Source: Enemella dayhoffiae (GTDB lineage: Bacteria > Actinomycetota > Actinomycetes > Propionibacteriales > Propionibacteriaceae). Taken from it: a stretch of DNA of 64,000 nucleotides. The stretch covers positions 1 to 64,000 of the forward strand of contig NZ_NMVQ01000009.1 of assembly GCF_002250625.1 (NCBI RefSeq), written 5' to 3'. The translations under genes and the position numbers were made by a program. The notes under the pieces were generated by a model. The model saw nothing but the letters and a program-made list of their open reading frames with translations, was not told the origin of the DNA and did not search any database. This document shows, piece by piece, positions 1-9,795 of this stretch (its first letter is position 1; each line of letters starts with the position of its first letter).

Positions 1-2
1 TC

Positions 3-44
3 GGCATCGTGATCCTCGTCAGCGGCGGAGCCTTCGGACTCTGA
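3..44 (+). CDS. C-terminal end of an unidentified, probably membrane protein (partial)
   Basis: The first bases read in frame as a short hydrophobic, Gly/Val/Ile-rich tail ending in TGA at 42-44, as expected for the last turn of a transmembrane segment. The rest lies outside the window, so family and function cannot be given. It could also be a chance reading of 13 codons. Confidence 0.3.
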   Translation, partial: GIVILVSGGAFGL

Positions 45-455
45 CGTAGCGGCAGCGATCCAAACGGCCCCGACCGGGCGCACCCCTCTCGGTTCAGACC
101 GCGACACCTACCTGCAGCCAGTCCTGCATGATCGCGGCAACAAGACCGCCACGGAGCGCTGCAAAAACCCCGCCACCAAGCGAACGAAGCCACAGCCGAC
201 CATCCGGACCGCGGCACGATCGGGTTTGGCAAACTCTAATGAAGATCTCATTTGCGTAACCTTCCGGTGCGGCCCGCTGATCAATAGGAATGGTCGTGTC
301 GAACAAAAACTTCACAAGTTCCCTGTCGCACGCGCCGGCCACCCCCAGGCAGCAGGAGCCGAGAAGGCTTCGATCTGGCACGGCCTGCCAACCTTGCTGT
401 TGCCCGCTCACGCCGCCGCAGTGTGATCGCGTCTCTGACATGGAGGAGCTTGCAC
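45..455. other. Stretch without a supportable gene
   Basis: These 411 bases hold no open frame with the G/C-rich third positions seen in the neighbouring genes. A minus-strand frame of 115 codons (94-441) covers most of it, but its third positions are mixed and its product is unrecognisable. Base composition is visibly lower in GC than the flanks around 220-320. I see no tRNA, clear promoter or repeat. It may be decayed or imported DNA. Confidence 0.4.
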
Positions 456-653
456 ATGTCTGCCCTGTCTGAAGGTCTCTCCCCCGAGGAACTCGACGCC
501 GGGGCCGGCGTCGCCCTCCCCGACAAGGAGGTCCTGTCGATCCTGGACCTGTTCACCGATATCGATCTGGCCATTGACGGCGCTGCACCCGTGGATCTCG
601 CCGTGGGCCGGCGCCAACCCCAACCCCGACGCCGACGCCAACCCCGACTGTGA
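456..653 (+). pseudogene. Small unknown protein, probably frameshifted near codon 50
   Basis: A strong ribosome binding site (GGAGGAG, ending about 9 bases before the ATG) precedes a 65-codon frame. The first 50 residues look like a real actinobacterial protein: acidic, starting MSALSEGLSPEEL and including DLAIDGAAPVDLAV, with G/C at almost every third position. After DLAV the frame becomes Arg/Pro/Gln-rich, while the +1 frame continues as an acidic Asn/Pro/Asp/Ala run (about 604-690) with the expected codon bias. This pattern suggests a one-base indel inside a low-complexity CCCCGACGCC-like run. I do not recognise the family, so no function is assigned. An intact 65-residue protein is the alternative. 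Confidence 0.45.
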
Positions 654-836
654 TGCGCAGCGCCACCCCGGCCAGCAGCCCGCAGCCGACCCCGACAGCG
701 ACCGGCACCCGATGAGCCGAGCCCGGCCGGGCGGGTGCTGCCACTCGTCCAAGGTTGCGGAATAGAGCCGAAACAGCGCATTCGACGATAAGCAGGGAAA
801 TGTGTCGAGACGAACAAGGCGTAATTCTTCGTCGGC

Positions 837-866
837 TTGTGAATGACCCTCCGTTCGGACTATTGT
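837..866 (+). promoter_or_regulatory. Probable lsr2 promoter
   Basis: TTGTGA (837-842) and TATTGT (861-866) are separated by 18 bases, a good fit to a housekeeping sigma promoter. Transcription would begin near 873, giving a leader of about 43 bases before the lsr2 GTG. The surrounding 856-900 stretch is AT-rich for this genome, which is also the kind of DNA Lsr2 itself binds, so autoregulation is possible but not shown. Confidence 0.45.
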
Positions 867-915
867 CTGAACTGCCGTAATAAGCGGCTCATAAGCAACA
901 TTGAGAGGAAATATT

Positions 916-1233
916 GTGGCGCAACGCGTACAGGTCGTTCTTGAAGATGATATCGACGGCTCCCAGGCCGATGAAACCATCCGCTTTTCCGTGGATGGCG
1001 TGGATTACGAGATCGACCTGTCCGAGAAGAACGCGGCGAAATTCCGCAATGCGATCGGACCGTGGCTCGGAAATGCTCGCCGCGTGGCCGGTCGCAAGCG
1101 TGGTCAGTCCCGCCCGCAGCGCGGCTCCGCGACCGACATCCGCGCCTGGGCCTCGGAACAGGGCATGACGGTGAATGCCCGCGGCCGTGTGCCCTCCGAG
1201 GTGCGCGAGGCCTACGAGCGCGCGCACAGCTGA
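916..1233 (+). CDS. lsr2: Nucleoid-associated xenogeneic silencer Lsr2
   Basis: Lsr2 is the actinobacterial H-NS-like protein that dimerises, bridges DNA and silences AT-rich, often foreign, genes. The 105-residue product has the usual two-part layout. The N-terminal oligomerisation domain (about 1-60) contains VVLEDDIDG and VDYEIDLSEKNAAKFR. The C-terminal DNA-binding domain carries the AT-hook-like RGR core (NARGRVPSEV) at about residues 89-98. I chose GTG at 916 because AGAGGA lies 6 bases upstream and family members start with an AQ(R/K) sequence. The next gene begins 12 bases after the stop. Lsr2 lies near clpC as in mycobacteria. Confidence 0.95.
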   Translation: MAQRVQVVLEDDIDGSQADETIRFSVDGVDYEIDLSEKNAAKFRNAIGPWLGNARRVAGRKRGQSRPQRGSATDIRAWASEQGMTVNARGRVPSEVREAYERAHS

Positions 1234-1245
1234 ACCGATTAGTCA

Positions 1246-2202
1246 ATGGCCTCGGACGCCATCGGATCGGACGTCGCGGCCGAGGTGCGAGCGCTCTACT
1301 GCGGCGACCTCGACCATTTCGTCGCTGGCCGCGCGGAAATCGCCAAATCGACAGCCGCAACGGGTGATCGTGCCGCTGCCGCGGCGATCCGGAAACTGCG
1401 CAAACCCAGTCGGGGTGCCTGGCTGCTGAATGTTCTGGCGGCCGATTTCTCCGAGTCGGTCCAGCGTGTGCGAGAGCTCGGACAAGACTTGGCCCAAGCG
1501 CACCGGGCGGCCGATGCGACGGCGCTGCGAGACCTGACCGCCACCCGACGAGAGGTGCTCGACGAAGCCACCCGAAACGCTGCCCGGGCCGCAGCTGGCC
1601 GCGGCTGGCAGCCCACCCAGGCGGCCCTGACCGAGGCCAACGAGACCCTGCAGGCGGCCCTGGCCGATCCGGAGCTGGGGGAGCGGATCGCCGCGGGGGC
1701 GATGGTCGCCACCGTCCGGGCAGCCGGTTTCGGTCCGGTCGACCTGTTTGCCCCGCTCGCCCAGGTGATTCCGTTGCGGCCCGTGCGTACGCCCGCCCCC
1801 GCCGCGGGGCGGGACCCCGCGCACGATCCGGAGTCCGCCGAGCCGGGGGAGGAGCGCAGCCGGCAGATCCGTCGCCTGGAACGGCAGCTGGATGGGCTGC
1901 ATTTACGCCTGAACGACGCCCGCAGCGCCCACGAGCAGGCGGAACGGGACCGCGTCCGAGCCGATCAGGAGCTGGCCGACCTCGGCCAGCGCGCCGCCGA
2001 ATCGTCCGCCCGGGTGGCGGAACTGCGGCGGGAGTTGGCGACCGCCGAGGCCGAGCTGTCGGGACTCACCGACCAGCGACCACACTTGGAGCAGCGGTCG
2101 AGGGAGGCCGGCGAACGGGCCGACCTGACGGCCATCGAGCTCGCAGACCGCGAGCACGAGGCGGCCCAGCTGCTGGCCCGGCTCGACGAACTCGGCGGGT
2201 GA
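1246..2202 (+). CDS. Conserved actinobacterial coiled-coil protein of unknown function
   Basis: The 318-residue product has no catalytic motif that I recognise. The N-terminal part (about 1-160) is helical and includes the phrase AIRKLRKPSRGAWLLN, typical of a conserved hypothetical family in Propionibacteriales and relatives. A Pro/Ala/Glu-rich hinge lies at about 180-205. From about 205 to the end there is a long heptad-like coiled coil rich in Arg, Glu, Ala and Leu (RRLERQLDGLHLRLND). No signal peptide or membrane segment is visible, so a cytoplasmic structural or DNA-associated role is plausible. It follows lsr2 by 12 bases and may be co-transcribed. Function is unassigned. Confidence 0.8.
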   Translation: MASDAIGSDVAAEVRALYCGDLDHFVAGRAEIAKSTAATGDRAAAAAIRKLRKPSRGAWLLNVLAADFSESVQRVRELGQDLAQAHRAADATALRDLTATRREVLDEATRNAARAAAGRGWQPTQAALTEANETLQAALADPELGERIAAGAMVATVRAAGFGPVDLFAPLAQVIPLRPVRTPAPAAGRDPAHDPESAEPGEERSRQIRRLERQLDGLHLRLNDARSAHEQAERDRVRADQELADLGQRAAESSARVAELRRELATAEAELSGLTDQRPHLEQRSREAGERADLTAIELADREHEAAQLLARLDELGG

Positions 2203-2226
2203 ACTCCGGTCCCCCGAATCCGCCCC

Positions 2227-3003
2227 TCAGCAGCGGTACGAGGTGACGATCCGGGCCCGCTCCGGGGCGTCCTGCTGGGGTGCCGGCACCTCGTCGAAGG
2301 TGGCTGGTGTCCGCAACTGCTGCCAGCGCTCGAAGGGGGCCACGATCAGTCCCACGGGGCCGACGATGTTCTCCTCCGGCACGAACGCCGATTCGCCCGG
2401 CGGTCCGCCGGAGGTGTTCACGTCGGCCAGATGGCACCGGGAGTCGGCCGAGGCGTTGCGATGGTCCCCGAGCACGAACACCCGGCCGATCGGCACGACC
2501 ACCTCGAACGGTTTCTCCGAGGGCAGCACCCGGCCGTTGTTGTCGGCGTACAGATAGGTCTCGTCCAGCGGCTGGTCGTTCACGCTCACCCGGCCCTGCA
2601 CGTCGCAGCACTTCACCTTGTCACCGGGGGTGCCGATCACCCGCTTGGTGAGGAAGTCGTCACTGGAGTTCGGCAGCACCCCGATGAACTCCAGGCCGCG
2701 TCCGACGATGCCGGTGCGCTGCTCGCGCTGCCCGGGCACCCAGTTGTCCGGGTCGCGGAACACGATCACGTCACCACGTTTGAAGGTGGTGAGCTTCTGC
2801 GCCACCACCTTGTCGTTCACCTGCATGGTGTTCTCCATCGAACCCGAGGGGATGGTGAACGGCTCGAACACGAACGCCCGCAGCAGCGCGGAGACGACCA
2901 TGGCGCCGATCACCACGATGGCGATCTCCTTGACCAGGGTCAACGCCCGGCGGGCGGGCGATCGATACTGGGCGTCCTCGCCGGACGCCGACTCCGCGGC
3001 CAC
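2227..3003 (-). CDS. lepB: Type I signal peptidase
   Basis: LepB cleaves signal peptides from exported proteins on the outer face of the cytoplasmic membrane using a Ser-Lys dyad. In the 258-residue product one membrane segment (about 27-43) precedes the nucleophile Ser55 in IPSGSMENTM. The general base is Lys120 in FLTKRVIG, followed by the GDKV box, and the later signature GDHRNASADSR is present. Start is GTG at 3003, one base beyond the stop codon of the upstream minus-strand membrane gene, so the two are probably co-transcribed. It converges on the coiled-coil gene, leaving 24 bases between stops. Length is normal for an actinobacterial enzyme. Confidence 0.95.
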   Translation of the reverse strand: MAAESASGEDAQYRSPARRALTLVKEIAIVVIGAMVVSALLRAFVFEPFTIPSGSMENTMQVNDKVVAQKLTTFKRGDVIVFRDPDNWVPGQREQRTGIVGRGLEFIGVLPNSSDDFLTKRVIGTPGDKVKCCDVQGRVSVNDQPLDETYLYADNNGRVLPSEKPFEVVVPIGRVFVLGDHRNASADSRCHLADVNTSGGPPGESAFVPEENIVGPVGLIVAPFERWQQLRTPATFDEVPAPQQDAPERARIVTSYRC

Positions 3004-3004
3004 C

Positions 3005-3442
3005 TCAGGCGTCGTGGTGGTGGGTGGACTCGTTCAGCGCGCCGTGGGGGTTGGCGGCGTAGGGCTTCCGGTACGCCAGCGTCGCCAGCGCCACGGCGGC
3101 GACCAGGAACACCACGCCGAGCACGATGTGCACGGTCCGCACGTGCGCCTCGCCGAGCCCGAACTGGACCACCGCCAGCACCGCCACACTGAGCGCGTGC
3201 ATCATCAGCCCGGTATTCCCGCCCCGGCGGGACCACAGGCCGGCAGCGACGCCGGCGACCACTGCGGCGAGCAGGGTGACCATCGCCACCACCGAGTGGA
3301 TCTGCAGTCCGCCGGTGCTGCCCACGGCCAGCGCGATGCCGAGCCCGGTCTGCACCACCGCGCCCAGGGCCGTCACGGCGGCGGACACCCTGAGCAGGGT
3401 CAGAGTGGGCGGGTTCGGTCGGGTCGTCTGTGCGTCGGTCAC
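3005..3442 (-). CDS. Small four-helix membrane protein of unknown function
   Basis: The predicted product of 145 residues has four hydrophobic segments (about 16-38, 44-64, 75-95 and 103-122) and a His-rich tail (STHHHDA). No domain is recognised with certainty; the layout resembles small actinobacterial integral membrane proteins often found beside lepB. I prefer GTG at 3442 over longer frames because TACGCT (complement of 3449-3454) stands 6 bases upstream and fits a leaderless start, and because the longer extension is Arg/Pro-rich shadow sequence. It runs directly into lepB. Metal binding by the His tail is only a guess. Confidence 0.7.
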   Translation of the reverse strand: MTDAQTTRPNPPTLTLLRVSAAVTALGAVVQTGLGIALAVGSTGGLQIHSVVAMVTLLAAVVAGVAAGLWSRRGGNTGLMMHALSVAVLAVVQFGLGEAHVRTVHIVLGVVFLVAAVALATLAYRKPYAANPHGALNESTHHHDA

Positions 3443-3498
3443 GGCGACAGCGTACCCGTAGCCGCCTGTTCGCCCCCGGCGAAACCCGCTCCACGCGC

Positions 3499-3545
3499 GG
3501 AATAGCGCGGCAACCGCGAAGGTTGTTGAGTCCGCTGGGCTCAAC
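3499..3545 (+). promoter_or_regulatory. SigH/SigR-type promoter with overlapping HspR (HAIR-like) operator for clpC
   Basis: GGAAT (3499-3503) and GTT (3522-3524) are separated by exactly 18 bases, matching the consensus of actinobacterial SigH/SigR heat- and thiol-stress promoters. Immediately downstream lies a 21-bp inverted repeat: GTTGAGT at 3525-3531, seven bases, then GCTCAAC at 3539-3545. The HspR operator consensus is CTTGAGT-N7-ACTCAAG, so 11 of 14 defined positions match. The operator would cover the predicted transcription start. A second, housekeeping-like promoter may exist closer to the gene (TTGGTG at 3571-3576, TACAGT at 3593-3598). Confidence 0.6.
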
Positions 3546-3627
3546 TCCGGATCGCCATTCGTGAAACACCTTGGTGACACCCGAGTGACGACTACAGTTG
3601 AAGGACACACAAGCCGAGGAGTACTAC

Positions 3628-6177
<2,550 letters not shown>

Positions 6178-6201
6178 GGCGTACGCCCCGGAGGTCGCCG
6201 A

Positions 6202-6235
6202 CAGCGCCCCGTCCCTGATCAGGGGCGGGGCGCTG
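6202..6235 (+). terminator. Strong hairpin terminator after clpC
   Basis: CAGCGCCCCG (6202-6211) pairs perfectly with CGGGGCGCTG (6226-6235), and the loop itself contains the palindrome CCCTGATCAGGG, extending the stem. It begins 25 bases after the clpC stop. No clear U-run follows, as is common in high-GC actinobacteria. It separates clpC from the next transcription unit. Confidence 0.7.
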
Positions 6236-6260
6236 GTCGTTCGGGGGGTAGCCTGCACCG

Positions 6261-6737
6261 GTGACGATCGCGCCCGACCCGGTCCGCCCGGCCCACCCGG
6301 CCAGGGTGCTGCTGGGCCGGGTGCTGGTGGTGGTCGCGATCGGGCTGGGGATCACCGCGACGGTGCTGGCGGTGCAGAACCTCTATTTCCACCTGGGCAC
6401 CAACGCGGTGACCGGTGAGGTGGTGCAGGTCCAGCCGCTGCCGGGCCCGGACGGGCAACCGCGCAGACCACCGGCCTGGACGGTCACCATCGAGTATGCC
6501 GACAGCAACGGCCAGTATCGCCGGGTGGATCAGCAGTGGACCACCGAGCCGGCCCCGGCCAAGGGCACCGAGGTGCGGATCTGGTACCGCGCGGCCCGGC
6601 CCGCCGAGGCGCGGATGGCCGACCTGATGCAGATCTGGTGGGACGCCGTGCTGGCCGCGACCGGGGCACTGGCGGTGGGGCTGCTCGCCGAGGAACTGCT
6701 GCGTCGGCGTACGCCCGCAACGGGCCGGGTCTCGTGA
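6261..6737 (+). CDS. DUF3592-type membrane protein
   Basis: The 158-residue product has a hydrophobic helix near the N-terminus (about 14-36), a soluble middle with GEVVQVQ, TVTIEYADSNGQYRR and GTEVRIWYR, and a second helix near the C-terminus (about 127-147). This order (helix, beta-rich segment that takes a value and returns it, helix) is that of DUF3592 proteins, whose role is unknown. GTG at 6261 is supported by a -10-like TAGCCT (6249-6254) exactly six bases upstream, suggesting leaderless expression. The last codons overlap the start of the exporter gene by four bases, so they form one operon. Confidence 0.7.
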   Translation: MTIAPDPVRPAHPARVLLGRVLVVVAIGLGITATVLAVQNLYFHLGTNAVTGEVVQVQPLPGPDGQPRRPPAWTVTIEYADSNGQYRRVDQQWTTEPAPAKGTEVRIWYRAARPAEARMADLMQIWWDAVLAATGALAVGLLAEELLRRRTPATGRVS

Positions 6738-7609
6738 ACATCGCGGCCGACGTCGATCGGGCCGAGCGGGGAGTCCCGGCCTGGCTGCTGGTGCTCGCCT
6801 CGATCGTCTCGGTGCAGGTCGGCGCGGCCATCGCCAAGGGGCTGTTCGGCCAAGTCAGCCCGAGCACCATGGTGTGGCTGCGGCTGGCCACCTCGACGGT
6901 GGTGCTGCTGGCTCTGGCGCGGCCCCGGTTGCGCGGGCGTACCCGGTCGGACTGGGTGGTGGTGGCCGGTTTCGGAGCGGTGCTGGCGTTGATGAACTGG
7001 GCGATCTATCAGAGCTTCGCGCGGATCCCGCTTGGGCTGGCCGTCACGATCGAGTTCCTCGGACCGCTGACGGTCGCGGTGCTCGGCTCGCGGCGGGCCC
7101 GGGACCTGATCTGGGCCGCACTGGCCGCGGTCGGGGTGCTGCTGCTCGGCTTCGGGCCGGTGACGCTGGACTGGATCGGGGTCGGGCTGGCGGTGCTGGC
7201 CGGTGCCGCCTGGGCCGGGTACATCCTGCTGTCGGGTCGCACGGGACAGCGCTGGTCGGGGGTGAGCGGGTTGGCCGTGGCGAGCACCATCGCGACCGGC
7301 CTGGCCAGCGTGCCGATGCTCGCCGACGGCGGGGCCGCCGACCTCTGCAACGGCCACGTCTGGCTGATCGGGGCCGCGGTCGGACTGCTCAGTTCCGTGG
7401 TCCCCTACAGCCTGGAGCTGACCGCGCTGCGCCGGATGCCGGCGCGTACCTTCGGCATCCTGATGAGCCTCGAACCGGCCGCCGCGGCGCTCGCGGCGCT
7501 GCTGCTGCTCGGCGAGCGGCTCGGGGTGATCGAGTGGATCGCGATGGCGTGCGTGGTGATCGCCTCGATCGGGGCCACCCGCTCGGCCGGCCCGAAACCG
7601 GTGGACTGA
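6734..7609 (+). CDS. EamA/RhtA-family drug/metabolite exporter
   Basis: The product is an integral membrane protein of 291 residues with ten predicted helices arranged as two EamA repeats of five. The second repeat contains SVVPYSLELTALRRMPARTFGILMSLEPAAAAL and a closing LLGERLGVIEWIAMA, the hallmark of the RhtA subgroup that exports threonine, homoserine or similar amino acids. The substrate here is unknown. GTG at 6734 overlaps the preceding stop (GTGA), which fixes the start; the longer frame upstream is a shadow of the DUF3592 gene. A DUF998 gene follows after three bases. Confidence 0.85.
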   Translation: MNIAADVDRAERGVPAWLLVLASIVSVQVGAAIAKGLFGQVSPSTMVWLRLATSTVVLLALARPRLRGRTRSDWVVVAGFGAVLALMNWAIYQSFARIPLGLAVTIEFLGPLTVAVLGSRRARDLIWAALAAVGVLLLGFGPVTLDWIGVGLAVLAGAAWAGYILLSGRTGQRWSGVSGLAVASTIATGLASVPMLADGGAADLCNGHVWLIGAAVGLLSSVVPYSLELTALRRMPARTFGILMSLEPAAAALAALLLLGERLGVIEWIAMACVVIASIGATRSAGPKPVD

Positions 7610-7612
7610 CAG

Positions 7613-8299
7613 GTGCCCGCGGCCCAATCTCCACAGCCACCCCGTGCGGGTGGTGACCGGGTGGGGCCAGCAACCCCCCGTACCGCGTACGTCGACCGCC
7701 GCGTTCGGTTCGGGGCCCTGGCGGTGATCATCGCGCTCGCCTGCTTCGCGGCCACCGTCGCGGTCTCGCTCGGCACGAGCGGAACGTCCTACATCTGGTA
7801 CCTGAACCTGATCAGCGACCTCGGGGACGGTTCCTGCCGCACCCGCGGCGGCAGGTGGATCTGCTCGCCCGGTTTCGCAATCTTCAACGCGGGGCTGATG
7901 CTCACCGGAGTGCTGCTGGTCGCGGCCGCCGGGTGCCTGCACGCCCTCTGGGGACGCGTCCTGGCCGGCGGGGTGGGCGTGATGGGCGGGGGCCTGGTCG
8001 TCGCTGGGGTCTTTCCCGCCGGCGATGACGGGGCGCTCCACCTCGTAGGGGTGGTCCTGGCACTCGTGGTGCCGGGTGCCGGGCTGCTGCTGTCCGGCAT
8101 CCGCCCCGGGACGCCCTGGCTGCGGCCGGGCCGGGTGCGACGAGGAGTGCTCGGTGGTGCCGCCCTCGTCCTCTGCGCCGAGAGCCGGCTGCCGGTCAGC
8201 CCACTGCCGCGCGGGGCGGGGGAGTTGGTCATCGTCGGCTGCCTCCTGCTCGCCCTGCTGTGGGAGGCCGCCCGGGTGCTGGGGTCACGGGGGCGTTGA
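7613..8299 (+). CDS. DUF998-family membrane protein
   Basis: The 228-residue product has about six membrane helices and the early motif YLNLISDLGDGSC, matching the NxxSDLG signature of DUF998 integral membrane proteins, whose function is unknown. A short polar N-terminus (1-30) rich in Pro/Gly comes first. GTG at 7613 begins three bases after the exporter stop, so it is the third gene of the 6261-8299 unit. The C-terminal helices (about 135-220) are less conserved in feel and contain RPGTPWLRPGRVRRG, a cytoplasmic loop. No catalytic residues are seen. Confidence 0.75.
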   Translation: MPAAQSPQPPRAGGDRVGPATPRTAYVDRRVRFGALAVIIALACFAATVAVSLGTSGTSYIWYLNLISDLGDGSCRTRGGRWICSPGFAIFNAGLMLTGVLLVAAAGCLHALWGRVLAGGVGVMGGGLVVAGVFPAGDDGALHLVGVVLALVVPGAGLLLSGIRPGTPWLRPGRVRRGVLGGAALVLCAESRLPVSPLPRGAGELVIVGCLLLALLWEAARVLGSRGR

Positions 8300-8328
8300 G
8301 GGCGCGGGGGCGTTGAGGGCGCGGATCG

Positions 8329-9795
8329 TCACCCGCTCAGCCGGCGGAACCGCGGCCAGAGCGTCGGCCAGCTGGCGACCGGGTCGGTGCAGTGCAGCAT
8401 CGGCACCTCGGCGAGTTGCGGATGGACCACGGGTGCGGTTCGCAGCGTCCCCGCAGGGGTGCACGACCGGAAGAGTGCCCGTTGGGCCACGGCCTGTCGA
8501 CCGACGAGCAGTACGCGCTCGGAGCGCGGTGGCCCCAGCTCCCAGAGCGCGTTGTGGCCGGAGTGCACCGAAGCCCGATCCGGTCCGCCCGGGGAGAAGC
8601 GGTGCACGGCGCCGGCCAGGGCGTAGTTGTCGGTGAGGACGGCCTCACCGCTGCCGCGGGTGGCCTCGATCTGCTGGGCGCGCTCCCGCCAGCCGGCCTG
8701 GTCGCGGATCGTCGGGTTGAGCCGCGACAGGACGGGCAGCCAAGGATCGGAGGAGGGCACCAGCGGTAGGCAGAGCAGGCAGGCCACGGCGGAGTTGGCG
8801 GCGATCACGGTACGCCTGGTGCGCAGACTCCAGCGGTCCCGAAGGCGTGGGCTGGCCCACCCCAGTGCCAGGGCGGGCAGCGCCGCGGCGACCGGATAGT
8901 GGGGCTGGGACGGAAACGTGAACGTCCACAGGATCAGCAGCAGCACCGTCGGCAGCAGAAAGCGCGCCGGGCGTCCGGCGTCCCGCCACGGATCGATCAG
9001 CCCGCTCACCCAGACCCGAAGCAGCGGCGGCCCGAGAAACAGGGCCAGCGCGGGCAGCAGGATGAGGCGCACCTGAGACCCCTGCTGCGCCACCAGCCCG
9101 GCCGAGACCTGCACCATGGGCAGCCCGTGTGCGAGTTGCGCGGCGACCTGGGGGGTGGCGATCACCCCGAACAGGCAGCCGCCGGCGAGGGCCTGACGGG
9201 TCCGCAGCAGCCGCCGGTCGGTGAGCAGCAGGGCGATGAAGAGGGCCGCCACCAGCACCACGATCAGCAGCTTGTTCCAGCAGGCGATGCCGGCCACGGC
9301 GCCGGCCCACGTGAGGCTGTGCCGGTGGCCGGTGCTCGCCCGCAGCACGAGCAGGATCACCACCTGCCAGGCGAGCAGGTCCAGCGCCGCGGTGGTGAAG
9401 ATGTGGCCCATGATCAGCGGATAGACGGTGAACCCGTGTGCCCAGGCCGCGAGCCGCTGGGTGCTCGGCCCGGCGCCGACGGTCCGCGGGAACAGGCCCG
9501 CCACGACGACCCCGGCCGCGGCGGCGGCGACGGCGGGGAGCCGCTGCACCCAGAGCTCTGCGCTGAACTGGGTGGCGGCCCAGGTCAACCAGACCGTCAG
9601 GGGTGGCTGATCGACGTACCACCAGCGCAGCGGCAGCATGCCGAAATAGAGCTCATCCCAGTGCGGCCCGTAGCGGGGTGCCACGGCGAGCAGGAGGATG
9701 GTGACGCCGACCATCGGCACGGCCGCCAGGCGCAGCGGACCGGGTGCTCCGCCGGCCGCGGTGGCGCCCGCGGCGCGGTGCGCGGGCGCGGTCAT
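8329..9795 (-). CDS. GT39/ArnT-like membrane glycosyltransferase
   Basis: Polytopic 488-residue protein with a first extracytoplasmic loop carrying the acidic pair in PHWDELYFG and the following WWYVDQPPLTVWL. This Asp/Glu dyad after helix 1 is typical of GT-C enzymes (GT39 mannosyltransferases and ArnT) that transfer sugars from polyprenyl-phosphate donors outside the membrane. About ten helices follow, then a soluble C-terminal domain (about 380-488). ATG at 9795 overlaps the stop of the upstream glycosyltransferase (ATGA), which sets the start; longer frames run through that gene. Acceptor and sugar are not predictable. Confidence 0.8.
   Translation of the reverse strand: MTAPAHRAAGATAAGGAPGPLRLAAVPMVGVTILLLAVAPRYGPHWDELYFGMLPLRWWYVDQPPLTVWLTWAATQFSAELWVQRLPAVAAAAAGVVVAGLFPRTVGAGPSTQRLAAWAHGFTVYPLIMGHIFTTAALDLLAWQVVILLVLRASTGHRHSLTWAGAVAGIACWNKLLIVVLVAALFIALLLTDRRLLRTRQALAGGCLFGVIATPQVAAQLAHGLPMVQVSAGLVAQQGSQVRLILLPALALFLGPPLLRVWVSGLIDPWRDAGRPARFLLPTVLLLILWTFTFPSQPHYPVAAALPALALGWASPRLRDRWSLRTRRTVIAANSAVACLLCLPLVPSSDPWLPVLSRLNPTIRDQAGWRERAQQIEATRGSGEAVLTDNYALAGAVHRFSPGGPDRASVHSGHNALWELGPPRSERVLLVGRQAVAQRALFRSCTPAGTLRTAPVVHPQLAEVPMLHCTDPVASWPTLWPRFRRLSG

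Noticed and set aside
94-441. Minus-strand frame of 115 codons at the left edge
   Set aside because: Third positions are not G/C-biased, no ribosome binding site is clear and the product is not recognisable; probably non-coding.
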